Origin: Listeria grayi DSM 20601
GTDB lineage: Bacteria > Bacillota > Bacilli > Lactobacillales > Listeriaceae
DNA length: 64,000 bases
Reading direction: 5' to 3'
Assembly: GCF_000148995.1 (NCBI RefSeq)
Contig: NZ_GL538352.1
Coordinates: 496,001-560,000 of the forward strand
Below the pieces are notes generated by a model. It was not told where the DNA came from. It saw only the letters and a list, made by a program, of their open reading frames with translations, and made no database searches. A program made the translations under genes and the position numbers. Below are positions 53,393 to 63,189 of the stretch, one piece after another (within the stretch, counting starts at the first letter, position 1; the number at the start of each line of letters is the position of its first letter).

Positions 53393-55471
53393 ATGGCAGA
53401 TTATTTAGTTATTGTAGAATCACCTGCTAAAGCTAAAACAATTGAAAAATATCTAGGTAAAAAATTTAAAGTAAAAGCATCAATGGGACACATTCGTGAT
53501 CTACCCAAAAGTCAAATGGGTGTAGATACTGAGCATGACTTTGAACCACGGTATATCACTATTCGTGGAAAGGGACCAATCTTAAAAGAATTGAAACAAG
53601 CTGCTAAAAAAGCTAAAAAAGTATATCTAGCAGCCGATCCCGATCGCGAAGGTGAAGCGATTGCTTGGCACTTAGCGAATAGTTTAGAATTAGATCAATC
53701 ACAAGAATTACGCGTTGTTTTCAATGAGATCACGAAAGACGCGGTCAAAGAATCGTTTAAACATCCACGTAAAATCGATATGGATCTGGTAGATGCTCAG
53801 CAAGCAAGACGTATATTAGACCGACTTGTTGGCTATAATATCAGCCCGATTTTATGGAAAAAGGTCAAAAAAGGACTTAGTGCAGGCCGTGTTCAGTCTG
53901 TAGCTTTACGTTTGATCATTGATCGTGAAAAAGAAATCAATAATTTCAAACCGGAAGAATACTGGACGATCGATGGTAATTTCAAAAAAGGTAAGCAAGA
54001 ATTCCAAGCTAATTTTTACGGCGTAGACGGGAAAAAGAAAAAGCTGTCTAACGCAGAAGAAGTAAAAGAAGTAATGTCCCGCTTAAAAGGAAAACAATTT
54101 ACGGTTACTGATGTTACGAAAAAAGAACGTTATCGTAATCCAGCTGCACCATTTACCACATCTTCCCTTCAACAAGAGGCAGCACGTAAACTAAACTTCC
54201 GTACACGGAAGACAATGATGCTAGCACAACAACTATATGAAGGTATCGCACTCGGTAAGCAGGGAACAGTTGGTTTGATCACGTATATGCGTACGGATTC
54301 CACCCGTATTGCTGACTCCGCCGTAGCAGAAGCGAATCAGCACATCATAGAAAAATATGGAAAAGAGTTTACGCGTTCCAAAAAACGAACAGATAAAAAT
54401 ACCAAAGGGGCACAGGATGCGCATGAAGCTATCCGCCCAACAAGCGCACTTCGCTCTCCGTCAGAAATGAAAGATTATCTGAGTAGAGATCAGTATCGCT
54501 TATACAAACTGATATGGGAAAGATTTATTGCCAGCCAAATGGCACCGGCTATTTTAGATACGATGCGTGTCGATCTAGATAACAATGGCGTTCAATTCCG
54601 CGCCAATGGTTCTAAAGTGAAATTTGCCGGCTTTATGAAGGTGTACGTCGAAAGTAATGATGATAATAAGGAAGAAAAAGAAAATATCTTACCTGATCTC
54701 AAAAAAGAAGACAAGGTAGAATCGCAAACTTTAGAACAAAGACAACACTTCACACAGCCACCACCACGCTATACCGAAGCAAGATTGGTGAAAACATTAG
54801 AAGAAATCGGCATCGGCCGTCCTTCTACCTATTCTCCTACGCTTGATACGATTCAGCGCCGTAATTATGTATCGCTTACAAATAAACGATTCATCCCAAC
54901 TGAATTAGGAGAAATCGTCAATGAACTAATTGAAGACTATTTCCCAGAGATCTTAGATGTCAAATTCACAGCGAACATGGAAAACGAGCTAGATGAAGTA
55001 GAACATGGGAAAGTCGCATGGGTCAAAGTAATCGATGAGTTCTATAAACACTTTGAGCCGAACGTAGAACGCGCGGATAAAGAAATGGAAAAAATCGAGA
55101 TCAAAGATGAACCTGCTGGTATTGATTGTGATATCTGCGGATCGCCGATGGTCTATAAAATGGGGAAATACGGAAAATTCCTTGCTTGCAGTAATTTTCC
55201 GGAATGCCGAAATACGAAGCCAATCGTTAAAGAAATCGGTGTAACTTGTCCGAAATGTGGCGAAGGCCACGTGATTGAGCGGAAGAGCAAGAAAAAACGG
55301 ATTTTCTATGGCTGTGATCGTTATCCGGATTGTGATTACGTGTCATGGGATAAACCAGTCGAACGTGCTTGTCCAAAATGTGCGGAACATGCGCTTGTGG
55401 AGAAAAAGCTCAAAAAAGGAATCCAAGTTCAATGTACCAACTGTGATTATAAAGAACAAACGCAACAATAA
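53393..55471 (+). CDS. topA: DNA topoisomerase I
   Basis: A 692-residue type IA topoisomerase: TOPRIM domain ([34 protein letters not shown]), the catalytic Tyr in [33 protein letters not shown], and three C-terminal zinc-ribbon motifs with paired CxxC ([24 protein letters not shown]). It relaxes negative supercoils. The ATG at 53393 follows GGGGAGG; an upstream TTG lacks a site. Confidence 0.95.
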   Translation: MADYLVIVESPAKAKTIEKYLGKKFKVKASMGHIRDLPKSQMGVDTEHDFEPRYITIRGKGPILKELKQAAKKAKKVYLAADPDREGEAIAWHLANSLELDQSQELRVVFNEITKDAVKESFKHPRKIDMDLVDAQQARRILDRLVGYNISPILWKKVKKGLSAGRVQSVALRLIIDREKEINNFKPEEYWTIDGNFKKGKQEFQANFYGVDGKKKKLSNAEEVKEVMSRLKGKQFTVTDVTKKERYRNPAAPFTTSSLQQEAARKLNFRTRKTMMLAQQLYEGIALGKQGTVGLITYMRTDSTRIADSAVAEANQHIIEKYGKEFTRSKKRTDKNTKGAQDAHEAIRPTSALRSPSEMKDYLSRDQYRLYKLIWERFIASQMAPAILDTMRVDLDNNGVQFRANGSKVKFAGFMKVYVESNDDNKEEKENILPDLKKEDKVESQTLEQRQHFTQPPPRYTEARLVKTLEEIGIGRPSTYSPTLDTIQRRNYVSLTNKRFIPTELGEIVNELIEDYFPEILDVKFTANMENELDEVEHGKVAWVKVIDEFYKHFEPNVERADKEMEKIEIKDEPAGIDCDICGSPMVYKMGKYGKFLACSNFPECRNTKPIVKEIGVTCPKCGEGHVIERKSKKKRIFYGCDRYPDCDYVSWDKPVERACPKCAEHALVEKKLKKGIQVQCTNCDYKEQTQQ

Positions 55472-55504
55472 AAGGCTTTAAGGCTTCGCGCTTTAGCCTT
55501 TTTG
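55471..55504 (+). terminator. Terminator after topA
   Basis: AAAGGCTTTAAGGC pairs partly with CGCTTTAGCCTTTTT around a TTCG loop. Confidence 0.65.
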
Positions 55505-55519
55505 TCTGGGGGGATTAGA

Positions 55520-56824
55520 TTGGAAAAGAAAGTAAATGTGATCGGTGCTGGGCTAGCAGGCAGTGAGGCAGCTTGGCAACTTGCTCAAAGAGGGATTCAG
55601 GTAGCACTATATGAAATGCGTCCTGTCAAACAAACTCCAGCGCATCATACGGACAAATTTGCTGAGCTTGTCTGCACCAATAGCTTACGTGCTAATTCTT
55701 TAACGAATGCAGTCGGTCTTATTAAAGAAGAGATGCGGATACTTGACTCTATTATTATCAATGCTGCTGATCGAGCTTCTGTTCCAGCGGGAGGAGCGCT
55801 CGCAGTGGACCGGCATGAATTTTCCGGCTATATCACTGAGCAAGTCAAACAGCATCCATTCGTTACCGTTTATCAGGAAGAAGTCACGGCCATTCCAGAA
55901 GGGCCGACGATAATTGCGACCGGGCCGCTGACAAGTCCGGAACTTGCAGAGAGTATCAAAGCATTGACCGGTTCCTCGTATCTTTACTTTTATGATGCGG
56001 CTGCTCCAATAATCGAAAAAGACAGCATCGATATGGATAAAGTCTATTTGAAATCCCGTTATGATAAAGGAGAAGCTGCTTATCTGAACTGCCCGATGAC
56101 GGAGCGGGAGTTTTTCGCATTTTATCGTGCACTCGTGGAAGCGGAAACAGCGGAACTGAAAGATTTTGAGAAAGAAATCTACTTTGAAGGTTGCATGCCG
56201 ATCGAAGTAATGGCAAAGCGGGGGATGAAGACATTGCTCTTTGGTCCAATGAAGCCTGTCGGATTAGAAAATCCACATACAGGAAGGCGTCCATATGCGG
56301 TCTTACAATTACGGCAGGATGATGCAGCTGGAACGCTTTATAATATGGTTGGCTTCCAGACACATTTAAAATGGGGCGAACAAAAACGAGTATTTCAAAT
56401 GATCCCCGGTCTCGAAAACGCGGAAATCGTGCGTTATGGGGTCATGCACCGCAACACTTTTATCAATTCGCCGGAAATCCTACTCCCGACTTATCAGCTG
56501 AAGGCACGCGAAGATCTATTTTTTGCCGGTCAGATGACTGGTGTGGAAGGCTATGTAGAATCTGCGGCGAGCGGACTTGCAGCGGGCATTAACGCTGCGA
56601 AGTATGTCTCGGGCGAAGAGCCGATCACTTTCCCACGTGAGACAGCTATCGGTAGTATGGCACATTACATCACCCATGCGAATCAGCATTCTTTTCAACC
56701 GATGAATGTCAATTTTGGTTTGTTTCCCGATTTGACAGATACGATCCGTGAAAAAGAGCTGCGCAACGAAAAAATAGTAGAAAGAGCATTAAATGCACTA
56801 AAGGGACTTGCGAAAGAAGTATAA
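55520..56824 (+). CDS. trmFO: Methylenetetrahydrofolate-tRNA uracil-54 methyltransferase
   Basis: A 434-residue FAD-dependent enzyme (Gid/TrmFO) that forms ribothymidine at position 54 of tRNA with methylene-THF. Motifs: [21 protein letters not shown] at the N terminus, [41 protein letters not shown], and [17 protein letters not shown]. The TTG at 55520 lies six bases after GGGGGG. Order topA-trmFO-xerC is as in Bacillus and Listeria. Confidence 0.94.
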   Translation: MEKKVNVIGAGLAGSEAAWQLAQRGIQVALYEMRPVKQTPAHHTDKFAELVCTNSLRANSLTNAVGLIKEEMRILDSIIINAADRASVPAGGALAVDRHEFSGYITEQVKQHPFVTVYQEEVTAIPEGPTIIATGPLTSPELAESIKALTGSSYLYFYDAAAPIIEKDSIDMDKVYLKSRYDKGEAAYLNCPMTEREFFAFYRALVEAETAELKDFEKEIYFEGCMPIEVMAKRGMKTLLFGPMKPVGLENPHTGRRPYAVLQLRQDDAAGTLYNMVGFQTHLKWGEQKRVFQMIPGLENAEIVRYGVMHRNTFINSPEILLPTYQLKAREDLFFAGQMTGVEGYVESAASGLAAGINAAKYVSGEEPITFPRETAIGSMAHYITHANQHSFQPMNVNFGLFPDLTDTIREKELRNEKIVERALNALKGLAKEV

Positions 56825-56836
56825 ACTATTTATAAT

Positions 56837-56882
56837 GATTTGAGGGATTGTGTAAATAATGCCAATTCTTCAAATCTTTTTT
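56837..56882 (+). terminator. Terminator after trmFO
   Basis: GATTTGA (56837-56843) pairs with TCAAATC (56870-56876), with further inner pairing, followed by six Ts. Confidence 0.65.
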
Positions 56883-56930
56883 ATGATTTTTTATGTTTAG
56901 TTGCTCACATAATTACGAATTGATATGCAA

Positions 56931-56959
56931 TTCAAAAAGTTTTGAAAAGTGTCTATAAT
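56931..56959 (+). promoter_or_regulatory. Promoter of the xerC-hslV-hslU-codY operon
   Basis: TTCAAA (56931-56936), a 17-base spacer and a perfect TATAAT (56954-56959), about 57 bases before xerC. Confidence 0.65.
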
Positions 56960-57016
56960 TATTGCAACTCTTCCATACTTATGTTACCATGAAAGTGTTT
57001 GAAAGGTATGAATATA

Positions 57017-57922
57017 ATGGATAATGATATTTCCTTCGTGCAATCTTTCTTGACTTATTTAGAGAAAGAGCGCAACTATTCCGCTTACACAGTTGCAGCA
57101 TATAAACAAGATATACACGATTTTCAGACTTTTTTAAAAGAAGAGATTATTGAATCTTTAACCGACGTAAGGTATTTAGAAGTACGCGTCTATTTGACGA
57201 GACTTCGCGAGAAAGAGTATTCAAGATCGACCGTATCAAGAAAGCTATCCAGTTTAAGAAGTTTTTATACTTTCTTATTGCGCGACCAGCAGATAGCAGA
57301 AAATCCCTTCTCTTATGTCAGTCATTCGAAAAATCACTTAAGGCTTCCAAAATTTTTCTACTCAGAAGAAATGGAGGCTTTGTTTACGGTCGTCTATCAA
57401 GATGACAAACTATTGACATTGCGCAACCGGGCCCTGCTTGAAATATTGTATGGGACAGGTATTCGTGTGAGTGAGTGCGCAGATATTCGGCTCGCTGATA
57501 TCGATGCTACCTATCAGTCGATTTTGATTCGCGGGAAAGGGAATAAAGAACGATATGTCCCTTTTGGTGCCTATGCCGAGGATGCTGTCCAGCTTTATCT
57601 GGAAGCGAGTCGCAAAGCTTTGATGGAGAAATATCATAAAGAACATGATTATCTATTTGTAAATCATTACGGTGATCCTTTGACACCACGCGGTATCAGG
57701 TATTGTCTTTCTAAGACGATCGAAAGTGCGGCGATGACGCGCAAGATCCACCCGCATATGCTGAGACATACCTTTGCGACTGATCTGCTGAACAATGGCG
57801 CAGACATGCGGACGGTCCAAGAATTATTAGGGCATGCGAGCTTGTCTTCCACTCAAATCTATACCCATGTTACGAAGGAGCATCTGAAGGCGACCTACAT
57901 GAAATTTCACCCGAGGGCATAA
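57017..57922 (+). CDS. xerC: Tyrosine recombinase XerC (CodV)
   Basis: A 301-residue site-specific recombinase. N-terminal SAM-like core-binding domain ([20 protein letters not shown]) and C-terminal catalytic domain with Arg in [12 protein letters not shown], Lys in [38 protein letters not shown] (last His and nucleophilic Tyr). It resolves chromosome dimers at dif with XerD. It belongs to the codV-clpQ-clpY-codY operon and is not a phage integrase. ATG at 57017 after AAAGG. Confidence 0.93.
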   Translation: MDNDISFVQSFLTYLEKERNYSAYTVAAYKQDIHDFQTFLKEEIIESLTDVRYLEVRVYLTRLREKEYSRSTVSRKLSSLRSFYTFLLRDQQIAENPFSYVSHSKNHLRLPKFFYSEEMEALFTVVYQDDKLLTLRNRALLEILYGTGIRVSECADIRLADIDATYQSILIRGKGNKERYVPFGAYAEDAVQLYLEASRKALMEKYHKEHDYLFVNHYGDPLTPRGIRYCLSKTIESAAMTRKIHPHMLRHTFATDLLNNGADMRTVQELLGHASLSSTQIYTHVTKEHLKATYMKFHPRA

Positions 57923-57936
57923 AGGAGGAGATAAAA

Positions 57937-58476
57937 ATGGAATTACATGCAACAACGATTTTTGCTGTTCAACACAATGGAAAAGCAGCAATGGCAGGAG
58001 ACGGACAAGTAACGCTTGGTGAATCTGTCGTGATGAAGCATACCGCTAAAAAAGTGCGGAAACTTTTTAATGGCAATGTGATCGCAGGTTTTGCCGGATC
58101 TGTAGCAGACGCTTTTACGTTATTTGAAAAATTTGAAAATAAATTAAATGAATATAACGGTAATTTAGAAAGAGCTTCGGTCGAGCTAGCGAAACAATGG
58201 CGCAGCGATAACGTGCTTCGCAAACTGGAAGCAATGCTGATCGTAATGGATAAAGAAAAATTGCTGCTCGTTTCGGGGACAGGGGAAGTAATCGAACCAG
58301 ATGATGGCATCTTGGCAATCGGCTCAGGCGGCAATTACGCCTTGGCAGCTGGTAGAGCATTGAAACGCTACAGCAGCGAAGTTATTGAAGCAAAAGAGAT
58401 CGCCCGAAATGCGCTTCAGATCGCCTCGGAAATTTGTGTGTTCACAAACGACCATATTACCGTGGAAGAACTCTAA
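57937..58476 (+). CDS. hslV: ATP-dependent protease subunit HslV (ClpQ)
   Basis: A 179-residue proteasome-beta-like protease: [23 protein letters not shown] at the N terminus, [58 protein letters not shown]. It forms a two-ring dodecamer capped by HslU. The residues before TT are MELHA, so if the usual Thr is the nucleophile a short propeptide must be removed. GGAGGAG upstream of ATG. Confidence 0.93.
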   Translation: MELHATTIFAVQHNGKAAMAGDGQVTLGESVVMKHTAKKVRKLFNGNVIAGFAGSVADAFTLFEKFENKLNEYNGNLERASVELAKQWRSDNVLRKLEAMLIVMDKEKLLLVSGTGEVIEPDDGILAIGSGGNYALAAGRALKRYSSEVIEAKEIARNALQIASEICVFTNDHITVEEL

Positions 58477-58490
58477 AGGAGTGATAGTCA

Positions 58491-59879
58491 TTGGAAAATA
58501 CAGCGGCATTAACGCCTAGACAAATCGTAGAAAAACTAGACCAATATATCATTGGTCAACATGGCGCCAAGAAATCTGTGGCCGTTGCTTTGCGAAATCG
58601 TTACCGTCGTTCTTTGATGGAGGAAACGATCCGGGAAGAGATCATTCCTAAAAATATCTTGATGATCGGACCAACTGGTGTTGGGAAAACCGAAATTGCC
58701 AGACGAATCGCAAAACTGGTCAAAGCACCATTTACGAAAATAGAAGCTACTAAATACACGGAAGTCGGCTACGTGGGACGTGATGTAGAGTCGATGGTAC
58801 GCGACCTTGTCGAAGTTTCTGTTCGGATCGTGAAAGAAGAAAAAATGAGCGAGGTTTATACGAGAGCGCAAAAAAATGCAGACAAGCGGGTTATCAAATT
58901 GTTGGCACCCGCCCAAAAGAAACAAAAAAGTCAAACGACAAATCCTTTTGAAGCTTTGTTTAATCAACAAGCACAGGAAGAGGAAGAAGTTGACGCAGAA
59001 CTTCGTGGTAAACGTGATCAGTTACTATGGCGCTTGCAAAACGGAGAACTCGATGATCAAATGGTGACCGTCGAAGTGAAAGAACAGCAAAATCCCATGT
59101 TCGATATGCTGAAAGGGTCGGGAATGGACCAAATGAATGGGATGTCGGATGCTCTTTCTAATCTAATGCCGAAGCAAACGAAAAAACGAAAAGTGACAGT
59201 AGCAGAAGCACGTAAGATCCTACACGAAGATGAAGCTGCCAAACTGATCGATCAAGATGAAGTTGCTGCGCTTGGGATTGAACGTGCAGAACAGTTAGGA
59301 ATTATCTTTATCGATGAGATCGATAAAATCACCAGCGGTTCGGAAGCAGGAAGCGGACAAGTTTCTCGCGAAGGGGTACAGCGTGATATTTTGCCGATCG
59401 TTGAAGGATCGCAAGTAGCTACGAAATATGGAACAGTTAATACGGAATATATCTTATTCATTGCCGCAGGAGCTTTCCATACTTCGAAACCAAGCGATTT
59501 GATCCCAGAGTTGCAAGGACGTTTTCCGATTCGGGTCGAGCTGGAAAAGCTAGGGCAAGAAGACTTTGTCAAGATTTTGACAGAACCCGACAATGCACTT
59601 ATCAAGCAGTATCGAGCATTGTTGAAAACAGAAGGGATCGATCTTGTCTTTACGAAAGAAGCAGTAGAGCGCCTTGCTGCGATCGCTTTTGAAGTCAATC
59701 AAGATACAGATAACATTGGTGCCAGGAGGCTGCATACGATCCTAGAGAAATTACTAGAAGATCTATTGTTCGAGGCACCTGAGATCACGCTTGATACAGT
59801 GACTATCACCGAAAGCTATGTCAATGAAAAACTAACTTCAATCATGCAAAATCGAGATTTAACTGAATTTATTTTATAA
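58491..59879 (+). CDS. hslU: ATP-dependent protease ATPase subunit HslU (ClpY)
   Basis: A 462-residue AAA+ unfoldase: [16 protein letters not shown], Walker [16 protein letters not shown], pore loop [12 protein letters not shown], an inserted I domain (about residues 110-240), Walker [20 protein letters not shown] and [16 protein letters not shown]. It feeds substrates to HslV. TTG start behind AAAGGAGTGATAGTCA, 14 bases after hslV. Confidence 0.94.
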   Translation: MENTAALTPRQIVEKLDQYIIGQHGAKKSVAVALRNRYRRSLMEETIREEIIPKNILMIGPTGVGKTEIARRIAKLVKAPFTKIEATKYTEVGYVGRDVESMVRDLVEVSVRIVKEEKMSEVYTRAQKNADKRVIKLLAPAQKKQKSQTTNPFEALFNQQAQEEEEVDAELRGKRDQLLWRLQNGELDDQMVTVEVKEQQNPMFDMLKGSGMDQMNGMSDALSNLMPKQTKKRKVTVAEARKILHEDEAAKLIDQDEVAALGIERAEQLGIIFIDEIDKITSGSEAGSGQVSREGVQRDILPIVEGSQVATKYGTVNTEYILFIAAGAFHTSKPSDLIPELQGRFPIRVELEKLGQEDFVKILTEPDNALIKQYRALLKTEGIDLVFTKEAVERLAAIAFEVNQDTDNIGARRLHTILEKLLEDLLFEAPEITLDTVTITESYVNEKLTSIMQNRDLTEFIL

Positions 59880-59900
59880 GAAAACTAGGAGGAAATAAGA

Positions 59901-60680
59901 ATGAGCTTATTAGCAAAAACAAGAAAAATCAATGCAATGTTACAGAATACATCCGGTAAATCCGTCAACTTTAAAGAAATGGCAGATACATTGGCTGAAG
60001 TGATCGACGCAAACACGTATATCGTCAGCCGTCGCGGGAAATTACTTGGTTTTTCGGAAATTTTACCAATTGAAAACGAACGTATGAAACAAATGCTGGT
60101 GGATCGTCAATTCCCGGCAGATTACACGCACAGCTTGTTTAACGTGAACGAAACATCTGCAAACTTAGAAGTGTCCAGTCAATATACGGCGTTTCCAACT
60201 GAAAACAGTGACTTATTCACCAAAGGCTTAACGACGATCGTGCCAATCGTTGGCGGTGGGGAACGTTTAGGAACATTGATTTTATCTCGTTTGGAAAGTC
60301 ACTTCACGGATGACGATTTGATGTTGGCAGAGTATGGTGGTACAGTAGTTGGCATGGAGATCCTCCATGAAAAATCCGGCGAGATCGAAGAAGAAGCTCG
60401 CAGCCGTGCCGTTGTCCAAATGGCGATCAATTCCTTATCCTACAGCGAATTAGAAGCCATCGAGCATATTTTCGATGAATTGAATGGCAAGGAAGGACTT
60501 TTAGTTGCTTCCAAGATCGCTGACCGTGTCGGCATTACTCGTTCCGTTATCGTCAATGCACTTCGTAAACTAGAAAGTGCTGGCGTCATCGACTCGCGTT
60601 CACTTGGTATGAAAGGAACATTTATCCGTGTTCTGAATGATAAATTCTTAGTAGAATTAGAAAAATTAAAAAATAATTAA
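59901..60680 (+). CDS. codY: Global transcriptional repressor CodY
   Basis: A 259-residue GTP- and branched-chain-amino-acid-sensing repressor: N-terminal GAF domain ([17 protein letters not shown]-like linker) and C-terminal winged helix ([42 protein letters not shown]). CodY controls amino-acid, motility and, in many Firmicutes, capsule and virulence genes, so it is a plausible regulator of the capsule locus in this window. GGAGG before ATG; strong terminator after. Confidence 0.95.
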   Translation: MSLLAKTRKINAMLQNTSGKSVNFKEMADTLAEVIDANTYIVSRRGKLLGFSEILPIENERMKQMLVDRQFPADYTHSLFNVNETSANLEVSSQYTAFPTENSDLFTKGLTTIVPIVGGGERLGTLILSRLESHFTDDDLMLAEYGGTVVGMEILHEKSGEIEEEARSRAVVQMAINSLSYSELEAIEHIFDELNGKEGLLVASKIADRVGITRSVIVNALRKLESAGVIDSRSLGMKGTFIRVLNDKFLVELEKLKNN

Positions 60681-60683
60681 GTG

Positions 60684-60723
60684 TCAAAAAGCTTCTTCCT
60701 ATCATTAGAAGAAGCTTTTTTTG
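60684..60723 (+). terminator. Terminator after codY
   Basis: AAAAAGCTTCTTC pairs with GAAGAAGCTTTTTT around a nine-base loop. Confidence 0.92.
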
Positions 60724-60774
60724 TGCATTTTTGCTAAAATATAAAGAAACATTCGGTTATTTGGAGGTTGTAAA

Positions 60775-61200
60775 ATGAAATTCACAGAAACGGAAATCGA
60801 AGTACGCTACGCTGAAACAGACCAAATGGGAGTCGTCTATCACACGAATTACCTTGTCTGGATGGAGATCGGCCGGACAAGACTAATTGAAGAATTAGGA
60901 TTTCGTTATTTTGATATGGAGGAAGCAGGATTCCTTTCTCCTGTCGTGGACGTTCATCTAGCATATGGAAAACCACTGCGTTATGGTCAAACAGCGATCG
61001 TAAAAACCAGTATTCTCTCGTATGACGGTCTGCGCGTCACGTATCAATATGAGATTCGCTATAAAGATGGCGGAGAGATCGCGATCACAGGCGAAACAAC
61101 GCATGTTTGTGTGCGTAAAGATAATTTTAAACCTGTTGCCCTTCGCAGAGAATTCCCGGAATGGCACAAGGCTTATCTCCAAGCCATGGAGCAAGAATAA
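60775..61200 (+). CDS. Acyl-CoA thioesterase (4HBT, YneP-like)
   Basis: A 141-residue hot-dog-fold thioesterase: VRYAETDQMGVVYHTNYLVWMEIGRTRL contains the catalytic Asp of the 4-hydroxybenzoyl-CoA thioesterase family, and ALRREFPEW is near the C terminus. The substrate is unknown. Bacillus yneP is the counterpart by pattern and is also followed by a yneQ-like gene. GGAGG upstream of ATG; the next gene starts one base after the stop. Confidence 0.87.
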   Translation: MKFTETEIEVRYAETDQMGVVYHTNYLVWMEIGRTRLIEELGFRYFDMEEAGFLSPVVDVHLAYGKPLRYGQTAIVKTSILSYDGLRVTYQYEIRYKDGGEIAITGETTHVCVRKDNFKPVALRREFPEWHKAYLQAMEQE

Positions 61201-61201
61201 G

Positions 61202-61516
61202 ATGGCTTTCGGAGTGAAACGAGCCGAACTGCTTGCTTTCAAAGAAAAAGCGCAGGCTGGAGAGATCGCGATCTTAACACATTATTGGCTGGATGATCGT
61301 TTCCCTAACTCAAAAACGGTAACTAAAGTTGCTTGTCAAGATGAGCAAGTGTTGCGTGAATGGGGGAAAAAATACGGATTGCAGCCAGAATGGATCGATG
61401 ATCGGCATGCTGGTTTACCGCATTATGATCTTTTTGGAGAAATCCAAGTTTATGTATTAGAAGCAGAAGGAAAAAACGACCAAATCAAACGATTTCACTT
61501 AAAGGAGGAAAAATGA
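61202..61516 (+). CDS. YneQ-like conserved hypothetical protein
   Basis: 104 residues: MAFGVKRAELLAFKEKAQ, ILTHYWLDDRFPNSKTVTKV, WGKKYGLQPEWIDDRH and YDLFGEIQVYVL. I recognise the pattern as that of the Bacillus YneQ family, of unknown function. The ATG at 61202 is immediately downstream of the thioesterase stop and uses a ribosome site inside that gene. An open frame continues upstream on the same phase but only as overlap. Confidence 0.8.
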   Translation: MAFGVKRAELLAFKEKAQAGEIAILTHYWLDDRFPNSKTVTKVACQDEQVLREWGKKYGLQPEWIDDRHAGLPHYDLFGEIQVYVLEAEGKNDQIKRFHLKEEK

Positions 61517-61517
61517 A

Positions 61518-62390
61518 TTGTTGCAATTAGAAAATGGCCAGCTTATTGTAGAACTGAAACAGCAAGGTGCTGAATTGACGCGTATTTATAATAAAGAAAC
61601 GGAATTGGAGTATCTATGGAAGGCAGATCCAGCTTTTTGGGGTCGTCATGCCCCGATCCTATTCCCTACGGTGGGAAGATTAGTAAACGATACGTATTAT
61701 GTGGATGAAAAAGCTTATCATCTTGGACAGCATGGCTTTGCTCGTGATCGTGGATTCGAAGTGATCGAGCAGACTGACACAAGCATTGTCTTTAGCTTGG
61801 TAGCCGATGAAGAAAGCAAAGCGATCTATCCATATACCTTTGCTTTACGAATTCGCTATACGCTGGAAGGAAATACGGTGAAGGTTGGCTATGAAGTTGA
61901 AAACATGGACACAAAACGGATTTACTTTTCAATCGGCGCACATCCTGCCTTCAATGTACCATTACTGGATGGCGAAAACTTTGAAGATTATTACTTGGAT
62001 TTTCATGCCGAAGAAAGCATGGAGACACTGGTACTAGACGGCCCTTATCGCAGCGGGGAAATCAAAAAGCTTGTACCTGAAAAAGCGCAAAAACTACCAT
62101 TGAACTATGATTTATTCGCCAATGATGCGTTGATCTTTGAAGGATTGATGGCAGATAAGATCTCGATTCGTTCACATAAGCATGCCCATTTTGTGACAGT
62201 TGCCTTTCCAAACTTTCCATTTGTAGGAATTTGGACACCTAAACCGGGAGCACCTTTCCTCTGTATCGAACCATGGTTTGGAGTGGCTGATAGCGCTGGG
62301 GATCCTGTGGAGATTCGGGATAAAGCAGGTATTGAACAGCTTGACCCAGAAGCGATATTTGCAACGGAATATGAGATTACACTTGGTTAA
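61518..62390 (+). CDS. Aldose 1-epimerase family protein (LacX-like)
   Basis: A 290-residue beta-sandwich mutarotase-like protein: GAELTRIYNKETELEYLWKADP, WGRHAPILFPTVGRL, LGQHGFARDRGFEV (His region), IGAHPAFNVPL (catalytic His), LIFEGL and CIEPWFGVADS (catalytic Glu). It may equilibrate aldose anomers; the LacX subgroup is not well characterised. TTG start (two in a row, 61518 and 61521) behind AAGGAGG. Terminator follows. Confidence 0.85.
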   Translation: MLQLENGQLIVELKQQGAELTRIYNKETELEYLWKADPAFWGRHAPILFPTVGRLVNDTYYVDEKAYHLGQHGFARDRGFEVIEQTDTSIVFSLVADEESKAIYPYTFALRIRYTLEGNTVKVGYEVENMDTKRIYFSIGAHPAFNVPLLDGENFEDYYLDFHAEESMETLVLDGPYRSGEIKKLVPEKAQKLPLNYDLFANDALIFEGLMADKISIRSHKHAHFVTVAFPNFPFVGIWTPKPGAPFLCIEPWFGVADSAGDPVEIRDKAGIEQLDPEAIFATEYEITLG

Positions 62391-62431
62391 TAAAAAAACG
62401 TTCCTGCTAAAATAGCAAGAACGTTTTTTTT
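62391..62431. terminator. Bidirectional terminator between the epimerase gene and plsY
   Basis: AAAAAACGTTC-TGCTA pairs with TAGCA-GAACGTTTTTTTT. It serves both convergent genes. Confidence 0.9.
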
Positions 62432-63026
62432 ACATCCACGTAATTTTCGGCTCGGTTCCGTTTTTGATACGGGCGATGTTCGTACGGTGCCGGTAGATCA
62501 CAAAAATCGCGATGCAGGCGATCAGTAATGAGAGCACCCAATCTTTTGCAAATACTGACAAGAGCAAGGCGATCACAGCAGTAATCATCGAACTAAGCGA
62601 TACATACTTGCTGATTTTGAGCGTGATCAAAAATACGATGATCACAGCAATAAATAGCAGTGGCGCATATCCTAAGATGATCCCGGCCGACGTGGCAACC
62701 GCTTTTCCGCCTTTGAAGCCAGCAAAAATCGGGAAGCTATGACCGATGATCGCAAAAATCCCGGTCAGCAGATAAAAATGATGATCGACATGAAGGTGGA
62801 AAACTAGCGGTAAAAGTGTTGCTAGCGTACCTTTCAAGATATCGATAGCCGTTACGATACTGCCCGGTAGCAAACCAAGTACTCGAAACGCATTCGTAGC
62901 ACCCAAGTTGCCGCTTCCATGTTCCCGGATATCTTTTTGGAAAAATAGTTTTCCAATCCATAATCCAGAAGGAATGGAGCCAATCAAATAAGCTAAAACA
63001 ATTAGTAAGATAAAAGGCAAAATCAC
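62430..63026 (-). CDS. plsY: Acyl phosphate:glycerol-3-phosphate acyltransferase
   Basis: A 198-residue membrane enzyme with five or more helices and the three PlsY motifs: [28 protein letters not shown] and [21 protein letters not shown]. It transfers acyl groups from acyl phosphate to glycerol-3-phosphate, the first step of phospholipid synthesis. GTG start with AAAGGAG upstream. Confidence 0.95.
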   Translation of the reverse strand: MILPFILLIVLAYLIGSIPSGLWIGKLFFQKDIREHGSGNLGATNAFRVLGLLPGSIVTAIDILKGTLATLLPLVFHLHVDHHFYLLTGIFAIIGHSFPIFAGFKGGKAVATSAGIILGYAPLLFIAVIIVFLITLKISKYVSLSSMITAVIALLLSVFAKDWVLSLLIACIAIFVIYRHRTNIARIKNGTEPKITWM

Positions 63027-63125
63027 GGTATTATCTCCTTTTATAAATCATATTCTGTACGCATTATAGCATAGAATGGCAAAAAAAACGATGCGTTTGT
63101 GTCGGAAATGTCAAGAAATGAGCGC

Positions 63126-63154
63126 TTTACAACAAAGCAGGATAGCGCTAAAAT
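63126..63154 (+). promoter_or_regulatory. Promoter of the NCS2 permease gene
   Basis: TTTACA (63126-63131), a 17-base spacer and TAAAAT (63149-63154), 35 bases before the gene. The short leader leaves no room for a purine riboswitch. Confidence 0.65.
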
Positions 63155-63189
63155 GTTTTATTGAGAATACAGAGGAAAGTTGGGAAAGT

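Noticed and set aside
57017-57922. Phage-type integrase
   Set aside because: Motifs and the codV-clpQ-clpY-codY context identify the housekeeping recombinase XerC.
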